Below, one piece after another: positions 24,577-33,837 of a stretch of 64,000 nucleotides of DNA; within the stretch, counting starts at the first letter, position 1, and every line of letters starts with the position of its first letter. Both the position numbers and the translations under genes were made by a program. Source of the stretch: Oscillospiraceae bacterium (GTDB lineage: Bacteria > Bacillota > Clostridia > Saccharofermentanales > Saccharofermentanaceae); contig SVIZ01000001.1 of the NCBI GenBank assembly GCA_015069205.1, forward strand, positions 103,057-167,056, in the 5' to 3' direction. The notes beneath the pieces are model-generated. The model was not told the origin of the DNA. It saw only the letters and a list, made by a program, of their open reading frames with translations, and ran no database searches.

Positions 24577-25731
24577 TCACCCCTGTCTTTTCTTTACATA
24601 CTTAAAGATGTCTTCCGATTGAGTAAGCCTGAGATTCTTATATATTCTGCTCAAGCCGGAAATTCCGCGTGTGAATGAATACGTCCCCAGCAGGGTTATC
24701 CCCGCAAGAACATACGGAGCAACCGATGCGAAAAGCAACCAGTTATTTATAACGCCGAGAATACTCAATACAATAACAGTCATGACAAGAACGAAAGTCG
24801 TTACGGCTAAAGCAACAACGCGTTTTTTCTGCCACGGCATTGTTCCGGCGACTTTGCCTGATTGTCCGTTAACGAGAATCGTGTAAGGCTTATCATTGTA
24901 TTTAAAAGTGAAAAACCAAACAGGGAACATCATGTAAATGGGATCGTCATAAACATCGACCCAATATATAGAATCCTGTATCTTTACATTTTTAGCCTTG
25001 ACGGTTTTTACTATTTCATCCGCGAACATCTTATGACATCTGTAAGCAGCAGATTTTTTAAGATCAAAGTAAGTCATATCCGAAGTGTTCGAATAGAAAC
25101 CGTTAAGATAATCCTCGTCAAATGTTTTGGAATCCTCAAGATAGAATGGTTCAAGCTTACGGCTTATATCGTCGCTAAGTATTTTTGAACCGTCGATCGG
25201 CACATTCTTTACCGTGATTTCTCCGGCTCTGGAATAGTATTTTGTAACTCTGCTTTTACCGCGCTTGACCTCTCCGCTCAAATAATCCGCTTCGGTATAA
25301 TCCGCATTGATCACCCAGTAAGGAACATAAATTCCCCGGATATTTTCAGGAACACACTTACCCATGATCTCTTTGGGCACCATCGGATTCCTGTGAAACC
25401 TTGCCTTGATATTTTTAATTGCTTCCTCTTTGGTTACCTGGAACGGAATAAGTCCGTCCGGTTTATATTCCTTCGAGATCCTGTCAAAAACAATGGCAGG
25501 ATTACCACAATAAACACAAAAAGAAGACGCTTCCGTATCACTCGTGATAACTTCCGCACCACAGTGACTGCAGACATAAACTCTTGTGTCGTAATACTTC
25601 GAATGAAGTTCGGCGTTCTTATCTTCAACATCTTCAGGCCTGAAAGAGCTTCCGCATGTGGCACACTCCAGCCTTTGTGTAGCCGGATTGAAGATTAGTT
25701 TGCCTGCGCAATTACTGCATAAAACTGCCAT
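24577..25731 (-). CDS. TFIIB-type zinc-ribbon membrane protein
   Basis: The 384-residue protein has two cysteine pairs at C5/C8 and C23/C26 (a TFIIB-like ribbon) and a second ribbon around 54-78 (VCSHCGAEV, FCVYCGNP). A conserved middle part (about 95-300; IRGIYVPYWVINADY, MMFPVWFFTFKY) is followed by two membrane segments at about 305-350. Proteins of this design are common in Firmicutes and have no assigned reaction. Related families often bind membrane or assembly partners through the ribbon. It is the first gene of a short operon with the small membrane protein and the former racemase. Confidence 0.8.
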   Translation of the reverse strand: MAVLCSNCAGKLIFNPATQRLECATCGSSFRPEDVEDKNAELHSKYYDTRVYVCSHCGAEVITSDTEASSFCVYCGNPAIVFDRISKEYKPDGLIPFQVTKEEAIKNIKARFHRNPMVPKEIMGKCVPENIRGIYVPYWVINADYTEADYLSGEVKRGKSRVTKYYSRAGEITVKNVPIDGSKILSDDISRKLEPFYLEDSKTFDEDYLNGFYSNTSDMTYFDLKKSAAYRCHKMFADEIVKTVKAKNVKIQDSIYWVDVYDDPIYMMFPVWFFTFKYNDKPYTILVNGQSGKVAGTMPWQKKRVVALAVTTFVLVMTVIVLSILGVINNWLLFASVAPYVLAGITLLGTYSFTRGISGLSRIYKNLRLTQSEDIFKYVKKRQG

Positions 25732-25807
25732 TTTCTATTTCCTTTCCCGATTCCAATATATTTAATATATCATAACCGGTTCAAAACTCTTAAATCACTT
25801 ATAGTGT

Positions 25808-26674
25808 TCAGCAGTTACCTGTATAGACATAGTTCAGTGATTCTCTTGCCACTTCAGCAAGCTCATAGACCATGCTTACAGGCGTTGCAGGACGGTCTGT
25901 CATATGAAAACACGGGAAGAAACGGGAGACATGGAACGGAATATCCTTCCCGTCTTTAAGAGACGCGATCCACGCTGTCATTTCACGCATCTTTTCAGGC
26001 GAATCATTTAACCCGGGAACGATAAGACATGTAAGTTCCACATGCGCATGTTTGACTGCTTCTTCAATGAACTCCATTGTCATCTCAAGGCTGCCGCCTA
26101 ATACCTTTGAATAAACATCAGCATCAAAGCATTTAAGATCGATATTCATAGCATCAATATAAGGAACAAGTTCATCAAGCACAGATAGAGATGCCGTACC
26201 GTTGCTGACGATAACGTTCTTCATTCCAAACCCGTGTGAAAGTTTTGCCGTATCTCTTACAAATTCATAGCCGATGAGCGGTTCATTATAGGTGAACGCT
26301 ATTCCGATGTTTCCGTTCTTTTGTTGCCTTTCGGCTATGGATACCAGCTCTTCAGGGGTAATCGTCTCCGAAGTTACGGCAATATTCCTTGCCTCTTCAC
26401 CCCAGGATATCTCACTGTTCTGGCAGAAAGGGCACCTTAAATTGCAGCCGTAACTTCCGGCCGAAAGTATCTTTGAGCCCGGATAAAACCTGTGAAGCGG
26501 TTTCTTCTCTATGGGATCTAATGCAAGAGAGGTTATCCGTCCATAATTAGAGGGCACAACACTGTCAGAAAGACCGATCCTCGCTCCACAAAAACCGGTG
26601 TCTCCTTTTTTCAGATCACAGTGTCTGAAACACACATCGCAACTTGTCACTTCAGCCCCCCTGTCATCAGACAT
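25808..26674 (-). CDS. amrS: AmmeMemoRadiSam system radical SAM enzyme
   Basis: The 288-residue enzyme has the radical-SAM cluster motif at Cys77, Cys81, Cys84 in SYGCNLRCPFC, preceded by a cysteine group C12, C15, C19, C29 (SCDVCFRHCD, FCG) typical of this family and absent from ordinary pyruvate formate-lyase activases. FTYNEP and NVIVSNGT are further family blocks. It overlaps the AMMECR1/LigB fusion gene by 8 bases. The three-part system (AMMECR1, Memo/LigB-like, radical SAM) is conserved across all domains of life; its reaction is not settled as far as I know. The modification target cannot be read here. Confidence 0.88.
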   Translation of the reverse strand: MSDDRGAEVTSCDVCFRHCDLKKGDTGFCGARIGLSDSVVPSNYGRITSLALDPIEKKPLHRFYPGSKILSAGSYGCNLRCPFCQNSEISWGEEARNIAVTSETITPEELVSIAERQQKNGNIGIAFTYNEPLIGYEFVRDTAKLSHGFGMKNVIVSNGTASLSVLDELVPYIDAMNIDLKCFDADVYSKVLGGSLEMTMEFIEEAVKHAHVELTCLIVPGLNDSPEKMREMTAWIASLKDGKDIPFHVSRFFPCFHMTDRPATPVSMVYELAEVARESLNYVYTGNC

Positions 26675-28082
26675 GACGGACTACTTCAAACCTCTGGAGA
26701 CTGTATTTCTCATTTGGTCTGATGCCGCCCTTCTGCATTGCGATCGCAACCTGGTAATCAACTGTATCAACGCCTTCAAGATCAGGCAACAGCAGGCCTC
26801 TCCTGCCGTCACGGGTCGATACGATAACACCGTATTTCTTAACGTCTAACTGCTCTTTTGAATCTATATCCTCAGCATCGCCTAATACGTCGACATTTAT
26901 CTCAAGCATGGGAAGCTCATCTTCGGTAATGGGATCAAATCTCGGATCTCTTGTAGAAGCACTTATTGCGTTGTTTGCGATCTCCTGAGCGATAGAACCC
27001 GTGGTAGGACCTATCGTCCCTATGCAGCCGCGAAGTCTTCCGAATTTATGTATCGATACAAATGCGCCAGACTGTCTGTTAAGCAGTTCGTCAGGTATGT
27101 TTTCGCCCTGCAAGATAAGGCTGATATCTTTGGGAATGCTTATCTTTCTGCGTTCTCTGATATATGTCTCAAGAGAAAGTCTTGCAAGCCTTACGTATAT
27201 ATCCGATGCGGATCTTTTGTCTGACAGTTCTTTTTCCTGTTTATCAAGATAGTTATTAAGGAATCTTCTTTCACCGGACTCCTCTTCAGGATAGAAAGTT
27301 ATAATGCCGTAACCTACACCGGTAACATCCTCATGAGATAAGACATCAGTCTTGACCTTTTGGCCGTCCCAGCATCCTGCCATGATGACAAACGAGCGGT
27401 GTCCGCACTCGGCAGCTTTGTCACAGAAATCTTCAGAAAAATCAAAAAGTTCATCAAATGCCGCACGTCCCATGACGTCCATTATGCGATCATCGTACTG
27501 TGGACCTTCTTTGGCAAATCCGTACGGACCGTAATCCTGAAGCTTATGCGAGAGATCTCCGCTTGCAACGATCACAACACGGCGGCCTAATGATTCAGCT
27601 GCTTCCCTGATGAACATTCCCAATCTGTAATGATCTGTCAGAGGGAGACCCGAAAGGCCGATACGGACTATCTTACCGCCCTTGTACTTGTTACGGATAA
27701 ACCAGAGAGGAACCATCGTACCGTGGTCAAGTTCACTTTTCTCCTCACCCAGAGTGCCGCACGGGAAATCATGGGTGTCTGCGATCTCACATATCTTATC
27801 TGCAAGGTCTTCGTCGTATTCTTCTGAGAAACGCACATTCGATGCGCCGAACATCGCAAAAGACCCTTTTGCTCTACTGCCCGGAGATATGTGGAAATAG
27901 TCGGCATACATTGTTGCATGCGGACTGGTAATTACAATTGTATCGGGACAAAGAGAGGCAATCTCGTCAGCAACTCTCTCATAAGATGCGATGGTCTTTA
28001 AGACCTGTTTCTCTCCGCCCTTACCTACTTCAGGCACTATTAAAGGCGGATGCGGGACCATAAACGAAGCCATTACCGACAT
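26667..28082 (-). CDS. LigB/Memo-like and AMMECR1 fusion protein
   Basis: ATG 28082 is preferred because GAGGTAACAAT precedes it; the ATG at 28097 has no site. The product is about 471 residues. The first part (1-265) is an extradiol-dioxygenase class III/Memo-like domain with FMVPHPPLIVPEVG at its start, SPHATMYADY and DLSHKL. The second part (about 285-471) is an AMMECR1 domain with LRGCIGTIGP and STRDPRFDP. In many genomes Memo-like and AMMECR1 domains are separate genes; here they are one chain, adjacent to the radical SAM partner, which supports a physical complex. Metal binding by the His residues of the first domain is likely; the substrate is unknown. Confidence 0.88.
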   Translation of the reverse strand: MSVMASFMVPHPPLIVPEVGKGGEKQVLKTIASYERVADEIASLCPDTIVITSPHATMYADYFHISPGSRAKGSFAMFGASNVRFSEEYDEDLADKICEIADTHDFPCGTLGEEKSELDHGTMVPLWFIRNKYKGGKIVRIGLSGLPLTDHYRLGMFIREAAESLGRRVVIVASGDLSHKLQDYGPYGFAKEGPQYDDRIMDVMGRAAFDELFDFSEDFCDKAAECGHRSFVIMAGCWDGQKVKTDVLSHEDVTGVGYGIITFYPEEESGERRFLNNYLDKQEKELSDKRSASDIYVRLARLSLETYIRERRKISIPKDISLILQGENIPDELLNRQSGAFVSIHKFGRLRGCIGTIGPTTGSIAQEIANNAISASTRDPRFDPITEDELPMLEINVDVLGDAEDIDSKEQLDVKKYGVIVSTRDGRRGLLLPDLEGVDTVDYQVAIAMQKGGIRPNEKYSLQRFEVVRHV

Positions 28083-28198
28083 ATTGTTACCTCGCATAAT
28101 CTTTTCGCTGAATAATGCTTCCTAAAAAATTATAGCAGATAACCTGTCGACGTCAGGCGGTTTATGATCCCGCATCGTCAAAAAGTTTTATTGTTTAC

Positions 28199-30604
28199 TT
28201 ACTCGTAAATGTAGAAGTATGTGTCACCGTTAGCGTCAACTGCAAACTCTACGAAATCAGTGAGATAGAAGTCGTTATAGATATCATCGATGCAGAAAGC
28301 ATAGAGATAATCTGCTTCCTCGAGAAGAGCATATGTGAGTTCCAGAGAACCGGAAACGACATACTCTGCACCTTCCCAGAGTGTCTCTTCATCACTGTCG
28401 TCTACAAGAGATACTGAAGTGTAAAGAGGAACGATCTTATCGCCTGAGTTGATCTGCTTAACAGACTTAGCTGCAGCACCGCTGTCATCGATACCGTCCC
28501 ATGCACCTTCAACAACGATCGAATAATCTTCTGTGTAGAGCTTGAATCTGAGGTTTGTCTCCTCACCGTTCAAAAGGATAGGTGAAGAATAAACCGTGTA
28601 TTCATCAGTAATGGCAACTACAGAGATCGAGAGATTCTGACCGTCGGGAAGTGAGAGCCAGTATCCGTCAAATCCGTCTTCAAACTGACCCTTGTCCCAG
28701 TCGCAGTTGATATCAGTTGTCTCACCGAGAAGGAGAGCATCGTTATCGATTACCTGATATACATATGCACTGACAGAAGCAGTACGGTCAACGCTCTTAG
28801 GTGTCAATGTGAATGAATAGATACCATCATCGTCGATAACAGGAGCCTTAAGGAACTTGATGTAAGGGCTCTCGCCTGTCTGCTCGATCTGATCTGCATA
28901 ATCCCAGTGATTGTTATTTACTGAACGTGAACGGTAGCATCCGGAGTTGTCATCGTACTCCATGTTTGAACCGCCCTGCCAGCAGCTGTCGTCGCTGAAC
29001 CAGTAGTCGTCATCGTATCCGAAATCATCATTGGATCCGCTGTAATCATATGAGTTGTAATCGCAAGAAGTGCTTGTCTGTACCCAGTTATCAGTGTTGT
29101 AGTCGTAAGCATAGTACTCGCCTGAATTCTGGTCATAGCAATACTGTGTATCGCCTTCGGTGAAATAGTAGCAGCCTGACTCCTCATCACAGTATGTACC
29201 GTCATCATAATTCTGGGAATCATCGTAGTTGATGGAGCTGGAAAAATCCTGACGGTCAATGAATGAAGAATAGAATGGACTGATGCTGATGTCTTCCAAA
29301 ACCTGAAGTTCTGTTGAACCCTGAACTGCCAAAGGATAGTAGATGGAAAGACCGCAGCAGCCTGAATGTGTTGAACCTACCTTGTTGTAAACAACAGCAG
29401 ACTCAACTGCAGCAGCTAATTCTGATGCATCAGCATAATCGCCGCATGCATATGCAAGACCTGTCAGGTCAACCATGTTTGTATAACCTTCAGATCTGTT
29501 GTTGCCGCCGAAGTTATCAGCTGTCTCGATGTTACGGATAACGTTTGTAAGAACAGTAGTATCCTCTGTTGCATCATACATGCCCTTTGCAAATACGTTA
29601 AATGCTTCTACTACCGCATTGATCTTATCAAGGTCGATAACAGACAATGTTGCATCCTGCTCCTCGCCTGTCTGCTTGCAGGATTCATAGAATCCGTCAG
29701 CAATTGCCTCACCGAGTTCAGCACCGTTTGCTCCCGGATTATCTGCAAGATAATTGCCGATCACAGTGTAATCCCATCCGTTACCGGGCTCTGTTTCCTG
29801 TGAACCGATCATGTAGCGTGAATAAGAAGCAAGAATGTTAGCTGTCTCAACAGTACCCATAAGGCATGCATCAAAACCGATAAACTCGAAACGGTCTGTC
29901 ATGCTCTCGAAAACTGTATAAAGAGCGCTGTCGATCTCACGGATGCTCAAAGAATCATTGTCATTGAGCTCATCGAAGCATACACCCGAAATGCTTCCAC
30001 CGCCGTGATTCCAGAAGATAACGCCCATGTGCTCAGCGGGATATTCCTGAACACCCCACTTAAGGAAATCTGCCAGAGTTGCAGGATCACCCATGTTGCG
30101 TGCCTCAAACTCATCCAAAGCAACTACATCATTATCCTGGATAATGTAACGGCCCGAACCGCTTGTAATGTAGTTGTTCTGCCACTGGGAAGTACCGCCA
30201 GTCTGGACAACAAAACGGACCTTATCTGATGATGCAGCAGCACACATCTCCTCAAGGTCGCCTGTGCCGGCGCCGCCGTCAGACTCAAGATCAGTACCGC
30301 AGAGATATACGAAAATAGTCCAGCTGCCATCATTTGCCATAGCTGTCTCAGAAGATTCAGGTCTGGTGATACTTACACTTCCTGATTCCTGATCTACAGA
30401 CATCTGCATTGAAGAAGCAGATCTTACTGAGCCGCTGTTGCCGCTGTTACCGGCGTTGCTACCCGTCTCGTCGGTGTCTTCGTCTTCCTCGTACTCATAA
30501 CCGTCGTCTTCGTAGTCATAGTCTTCATCCAGGTCGCAGGCAGTAAAACACGTCATTGTAAGACCTGCTGCCAGGATAGAAGCCAATACTTTTTTGAACT
30601 TCAT
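28199..30604 (-). CDS. Clostripain-family (C11) cysteine protease lipoprotein
   Basis: The 801-residue surface protease has a lipoprotein signal with FTAC and Cys23, then a very acidic Tyr/Asp/Glu linker (24-50). The C11 peptidase domain (about 92-440) shows the catalytic His200 in FWNHGGG and Cys247 in FDACLMG. A Tyr/Ser/Asp-rich low-complexity segment follows (about 455-580, many SYDY-like repeats), then a beta-rich part of unknown role (about 590-801). C11 enzymes cleave after Arg or Lys and often mature by self-cleavage. It could process surface proteins or feed on peptides. Confidence 0.88.
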   Translation of the reverse strand: MKFKKVLASILAAGLTMTCFTACDLDEDYDYEDDGYEYEEDEDTDETGSNAGNSGNSGSVRSASSMQMSVDQESGSVSITRPESSETAMANDGSWTIFVYLCGTDLESDGGAGTGDLEEMCAAASSDKVRFVVQTGGTSQWQNNYITSGSGRYIIQDNDVVALDEFEARNMGDPATLADFLKWGVQEYPAEHMGVIFWNHGGGSISGVCFDELNDNDSLSIREIDSALYTVFESMTDRFEFIGFDACLMGTVETANILASYSRYMIGSQETEPGNGWDYTVIGNYLADNPGANGAELGEAIADGFYESCKQTGEEQDATLSVIDLDKINAVVEAFNVFAKGMYDATEDTTVLTNVIRNIETADNFGGNNRSEGYTNMVDLTGLAYACGDYADASELAAAVESAVVYNKVGSTHSGCCGLSIYYPLAVQGSTELQVLEDISISPFYSSFIDRQDFSSSINYDDSQNYDDGTYCDEESGCYYFTEGDTQYCYDQNSGEYYAYDYNTDNWVQTSTSCDYNSYDYSGSNDDFGYDDDYWFSDDSCWQGGSNMEYDDNSGCYRSRSVNNNHWDYADQIEQTGESPYIKFLKAPVIDDDGIYSFTLTPKSVDRTASVSAYVYQVIDNDALLLGETTDINCDWDKGQFEDGFDGYWLSLPDGQNLSISVVAITDEYTVYSSPILLNGEETNLRFKLYTEDYSIVVEGAWDGIDDSGAAAKSVKQINSGDKIVPLYTSVSLVDDSDEETLWEGAEYVVSGSLELTYALLEEADYLYAFCIDDIYNDFYLTDFVEFAVDANGDTYFYIYE

Positions 30605-30675
30605 AATAGAACCTCCCTTTAAAATGCTGTTCTAATACTACCCAAAAAAGTTTAAACCGCAAGACAAATTTAAAT

Positions 30676-32568
30676 TTATTTACTTATTTTCTTCATGCAT
30701 CTCATTGCGTTGAGAATTGCAATTATGAGAACTCCGACATCGCCGAATACCGCGATCCACATATTTGCGATACCAAAAGCTCCAAGAATAAGGATCACAG
30801 CCTTTACGCCGAGTGCAAAGATAATGTTTTCCCAGACGATCCTCATTGTTTTTCTGGCGATCTTCATTGCATCTGCAATCTTGGAAGGCTTATCATCCAT
30901 GAGGACGACATCGGCAGATTCAATGGCTGCGTCAGAACCCATTGCGCCCATTGCGATTCCGCAGTCGGCACGCATGAGAACAGGTGCATCGTTAATACCG
31001 TCACCTACGAAAGCAAGTCTGCCCTTTTCAGTAGAAAGAAGTTCTTCTACTTTCGAGACTTTGTCAGCCGGAAGGAGTTCAGCAAAGAAGCCTGTCAGAC
31101 CAAGCTTATTTGCAACATTTTCGGCAACGCTCTTCTTATCACCGGTAAGCATTACCAGGCGTTTAACACCAACACTTTTGAGTTCCTTTATTGCTGCTTC
31201 GGAATCTTCCTTGATCTGGTCATTGATGATGATGTGTCCCAAATATTCGACATCACCGTCTGTTTCCCTTGCTACATGGATTATCGTTCCGCTCAGATGG
31301 CAGTCGTGCCATTTTGCGCCGCACATATCCATGAGCTGGCCGTTGCCGCAATAGTATGTCTTACCGTCAACAACAGCCTTTACGCCCTTGCCTGCGATCT
31401 CATTTACGTCTCCGATAAGTGACTTATCAATATGGCCTTCATGAGCCCTTACGATAGACTGTGCGACGGGGTGGCTCGAGAAGCTCTCGCAGCAAGCTGC
31501 AATATCTTTCAATTCGGCTACACTTACGATGTTGGGATGTACGTCATCGACCTCGAAAACGCCCTTTGTAAGCGTACCCGTCTTATCAAAGACAACTGTG
31601 TCGATCTTGGATAAAACTTCCATGTATCCGGCACCCTTGATAAGTATTCCGTCCTTGGATGCACCGCCGATACCGCCAAAGAAAGATAACGGAACCGATA
31701 CTACAAGTGCACAGGGGCAGGATACGACAAGGAAAACGCACGCTCTCGTAAGCCATGTCTTCCAGATCTCCCAGTTTCCGATGCCCAGGAAGAGCGGCGG
31801 AATGACCGCAAGAAGCAACGCTGCGATTACAACTGCAGGAGTGTAATATCTTGCAAATTTAGTAATGAAATTCTCAACTTTTGCCTTCTTGTCAGATGCA
31901 TTCTCGACAAGCTCCAATATCTTCGATACGGTGCTCTGTCCGAATGTAGATGTTGTTCTTACTTTGATTACACCAGTGAGGTTCAGAGTACCCGAGATAA
32001 CGTTGTCACTATAAGCCTTGTCCACAGGTGCGGATTCACCCGTCAATGCTGCCTGGTTGACAGAGCTCTCTCCTTCGGTGATAACACCGTCCAAGGGAAT
32101 CTTTTCGCCGGGTTTAACGATTATGATCTCTCCCACCTCAACATCTTCGGGAGATACTTCTATCTCTTCACCGTCTCTTATTACGGTCGCACTGTCAGGT
32201 CTTATGTCCATGAGCTTTGCAATGGACTTTCTCGATCTGCCGACAGCAATACTCTGGAATAATTCACCTACCTGGTAAAAGAGCATTACTGCAGATGCTT
32301 CCGGATATTCCCCCGTGCCGAATGCACCAACTGTCGCAACCATCATGAGAAATTTCTCATCAAAGATCTGTCCGTGGATCAGATTGATGAATGCGGTCTT
32401 AAGGACATCATATCCTGCGATTGCATAAGGAATTGCATAAAGAATGAGTTCAGCCCACCAGGGAAGCTCGATAAAGTGCAGTGTAACTGCAATTACCGCC
32501 AGTAATGCAAGGGCAATGATTATCCTTATCGTCATTTTCTTCTGCTTTTTGGTGAGCTTATACTTCAT
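30676..32568 (-). CDS. Zinc/cadmium-type P1B ATPase
   Basis: ATG 32568 is chosen since GGAG lies 8 bases ahead; an ATG two codons earlier is too close to it. About 630 residues. It exports divalent soft metals. Motifs: TGE(S) phosphatase loop (TGESAPVDK), the metal-site CPC at 284-286 of the shortened chain, the phosphorylated Asp in DKTGTLT (about 328), and GDGINDAPVL. There is no amino-terminal metal-binding domain in this chain; a separate 72-residue metal-binding protein is encoded just upstream, and an ArsR-type repressor before that. Substrate Zn/Cd/Pb is inferred from CPCALV and the regulator type. Confidence 0.9.
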   Translation of the reverse strand: MKYKLTKKQKKMTIRIIIALALLAVIAVTLHFIELPWWAELILYAIPYAIAGYDVLKTAFINLIHGQIFDEKFLMMVATVGAFGTGEYPEASAVMLFYQVGELFQSIAVGRSRKSIAKLMDIRPDSATVIRDGEEIEVSPEDVEVGEIIIVKPGEKIPLDGVITEGESSVNQAALTGESAPVDKAYSDNVISGTLNLTGVIKVRTTSTFGQSTVSKILELVENASDKKAKVENFITKFARYYTPAVVIAALLLAVIPPLFLGIGNWEIWKTWLTRACVFLVVSCPCALVVSVPLSFFGGIGGASKDGILIKGAGYMEVLSKIDTVVFDKTGTLTKGVFEVDDVHPNIVSVAELKDIAACCESFSSHPVAQSIVRAHEGHIDKSLIGDVNEIAGKGVKAVVDGKTYYCGNGQLMDMCGAKWHDCHLSGTIIHVARETDGDVEYLGHIIINDQIKEDSEAAIKELKSVGVKRLVMLTGDKKSVAENVANKLGLTGFFAELLPADKVSKVEELLSTEKGRLAFVGDGINDAPVLMRADCGIAMGAMGSDAAIESADVVLMDDKPSKIADAMKIARKTMRIVWENIIFALGVKAVILILGAFGIANMWIAVFGDVGVLIIAILNAMRCMKKISK

Positions 32569-32600
32569 GGTCATATCTCCGGTTGAGGATTCAAATAAAA

Positions 32601-32626
32601 GGGATGCCGTATCATATGAGCATCCC
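32601..32626 (-). terminator. Intercistronic stem-loop carrying a repressor half-site
   Basis: On the minus strand GGGATGC (32620-32626) pairs with GCATCCC (32601-32607) and TTTTATTT follows, between the metal-binding protein and the ATPase. It could attenuate or process the transcript. On the plus strand, 32613-32621 reads CATATGAGC, identical to one half of the operator upstream of the repressor. Confidence 0.5.
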
Positions 32627-32634
32627 TTCAGTGA

Positions 32635-32853
32635 TTACAGTAATACGGTGCAGTCAGGTTCTACTTTTGCAATTGCTTTTACAGCGAGTTTTACGATCTT
32701 GTCGAATTCGGCATCATCAGCTTCCAAGGTCATCTTCTGCTTAATGAAGTTTACTTCGCAGTTCTGAACTCCGGGTATCTTCAAGATAGCTTCCTGCATC
32801 TTCATGGCGCAATTAGCGCAATCAAGATCTTCCAATTCAAATGTCTTTTTCAT
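32635..32853 (-). CDS. Stand-alone heavy-metal-associated (HMA) domain protein
   Basis: The 72-residue protein is a single ferredoxin-like HMA domain with LDCANC (metal cysteines 12 and 15). It begins with AAGGAGC upstream and sits between the repressor and the ATPase. In other P1B ATPases this domain is fused to the amino end of the pump; here it is separate, so it probably delivers metal to the ATPase or buffers it. The DCxxC form is typical of Zn/Cd-type domains, while copper domains usually read MxCxxC. Confidence 0.85.
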   Translation of the reverse strand: MKKTFELEDLDCANCAMKMQEAILKIPGVQNCEVNFIKQKMTLEADDAEFDKIVKLAVKAIAKVEPDCTVLL

Positions 32854-32875
32854 ATGAATGCTCCTTCTAATTTAA

Positions 32876-33205
32876 TTACTCCGTTAAATGTTCATAGCCC
32901 TGCGCGATGATAGATTTAACATGGTCATCTGCAAGACTGTAATAAATGGTCTTTCCTTCTCTTCTGCTCTCAACAAGATTGGCAGCTTTAAGAACCTTGA
33001 GCTGATGTGATATAGCAGACTGGGTCATGCCGAGAAGATCAGCTATCGCACATACGCACATCTCATCTTCGTAAAGCGCATACATGATCTTGATCCTTGT
33101 GGTATCACCGAAGATCTTGAAAAGATCGCCCAAGTCCTGTAACAGTTCATCTGAAGGCATATCAGCCTTAATATGTTTCAGTAAAGCTGCGTGATCGTGT
33201 GCCAT
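32876..33205 (-). CDS. ArsR/SmtB-family metal repressor
   Basis: The start at 33205 is set by GGAAGGAG in front; the frame upstream crosses the promoter. The 109-residue repressor has a winged helix with TQSAISHQLKVLKAANLV (about 61-78), a CVC pair in the recognition region (Cys50, Cys52) of the ELCVCD type used for Cd/Pb/As, and an alpha-5 zinc site DDH...EHLTE at the end. His residues near the start (MAHDHAALLKH) may add ligands. Metal binding should release it from the palindrome at 33229-33250, which covers the transcription start region. It is the first gene of the metal-efflux operon. Confidence 0.9.
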   Translation of the reverse strand: MAHDHAALLKHIKADMPSDELLQDLGDLFKIFGDTTRIKIMYALYEDEMCVCAIADLLGMTQSAISHQLKVLKAANLVESRREGKTIYYSLADDHVKSIIAQGYEHLTE

Positions 33206-33228
33206 TTGCGATTCTCCTTCCGGTTTAT

Positions 33229-33250
33229 CATATGAACGATTGCTCATATG
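33229..33250. promoter_or_regulatory. ArsR/SmtB-type operator
   Basis: CATATGAAC (33229-33237), a 4-base spacer and GCTCATATG (33242-33250) form an inverted repeat matching in 8 of 9 positions. It lies 7-28 bases downstream of the likely transcription start and upstream of the repressor start codon. Confidence 0.75.
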
Positions 33251-33263
33251 TTCATTTGTGCAA

Positions 33264-33292
33264 ATATTATCACAACACATTTCAGGTGTCAA
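33264..33292 (-). promoter_or_regulatory. SigA promoter of the metal-efflux operon
   Basis: On the minus strand TTGACA (33287-33292) and TAATAT (33264-33269) are spaced by exactly 17 bases. The repressor operator begins 13 bases downstream of the -10 box. Confidence 0.85.
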
Positions 33293-33371
33293 CTCCCGCC
33301 CTCTCACCCTCAAAATCCCTAAAATAATGGGTTTTATTCAAAAAAAATATCTCAAAAACCCTCAAATTCTC

Positions 33372-33400
33372 TTGTTTTTAATGTCAAAGAACTTTATAAT
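33372..33400 (+). promoter_or_regulatory. SigA promoter of the HU gene
   Basis: TTGTTT (33372-33377) and a perfect TATAAT (33395-33400) are separated by 17 bases, with the HU start 70 bases downstream. Confidence 0.7.
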
Positions 33401-33469
33401 ATCGGCATTGTCGGTGGCTAAAGCCCTTTCCGGCAAAGTATTTAACCCATATTCAGGGAGGATTTAATA

Positions 33470-33769
33470 ATGAACAGAACAGAATTAGTTGATGCAATCG
33501 CTGTTAAGGCTGACATCTCCAAGAAGGATGCTGACGCTGCAGTTAAGGCTTTCATCGAAGTAGTATCTGATGAGCTTCAGAACAAGGGTAAGGTTCAGCT
33601 CGTTGGTTTCGGTACATTCGAGACATCCGAGAGAGCTGCTAGAACAGGCCGTAACCCTCAGACAGGTGCAGCTACAAAGATCAAGGCTTGCACAGCTCCT
33701 AAGTTCAAGGCTGGTAAGGCACTCAAGGATAAGGTTAACACAAAGCCTTCTAAGAAGAGCAAGAAGTAA
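33470..33769 (+). CDS. hup: HU-type nucleoid DNA-binding protein
   Basis: The 99-residue protein is a single HU/IHF domain that bends and wraps DNA. Landmarks: [20 protein letters not shown] at the start, the conserved [20 protein letters not shown] arm (about 46-65), and a Lys-rich carboxy end KKSKK. The start has GGGAGGATTT upstream. A promoter and a terminator frame it, so it is a single-gene transcript. It is divergent from the metal-efflux operon. Length and motifs are typical; the slightly extended basic tail is common in Clostridia. Confidence 0.96.
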   Translation: MNRTELVDAIAVKADISKKDADAAVKAFIEVVSDELQNKGKVQLVGFGTFETSERAARTGRNPQTGAATKIKACTAPKFKAGKALKDKVNTKPSKKSKK

Positions 33770-33796
33770 TCTTATATCAACTGATTATGCAAATAG

Positions 33797-33826
33797 AAGA
33801 GGTTGTCTTAATCGACAACCTCTTTT
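33797..33826 (+). terminator. Terminator of the HU gene
   Basis: GAGGTTGTC (33799-33807) pairs with GACAACCTC (33814-33822), followed by TTTTT. It may work weakly in the other direction for the CPBP gene, whose stop is 12 bases away. Confidence 0.85.
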
Positions 33827-33837
33827 TGTTGGTATTA

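Noticed and set aside
28918..29259. A 113-codon frame rich in Met and Thr inside the clostripain gene
   Set aside because: It is a shadow of the Tyr/Ser/Asp repeats of the real gene on the same strand in another frame.
33206..33313. Longer start of the ArsR-type repressor
   Set aside because: The upstream codons run through the operator and -10 box; translation must begin at 33205.
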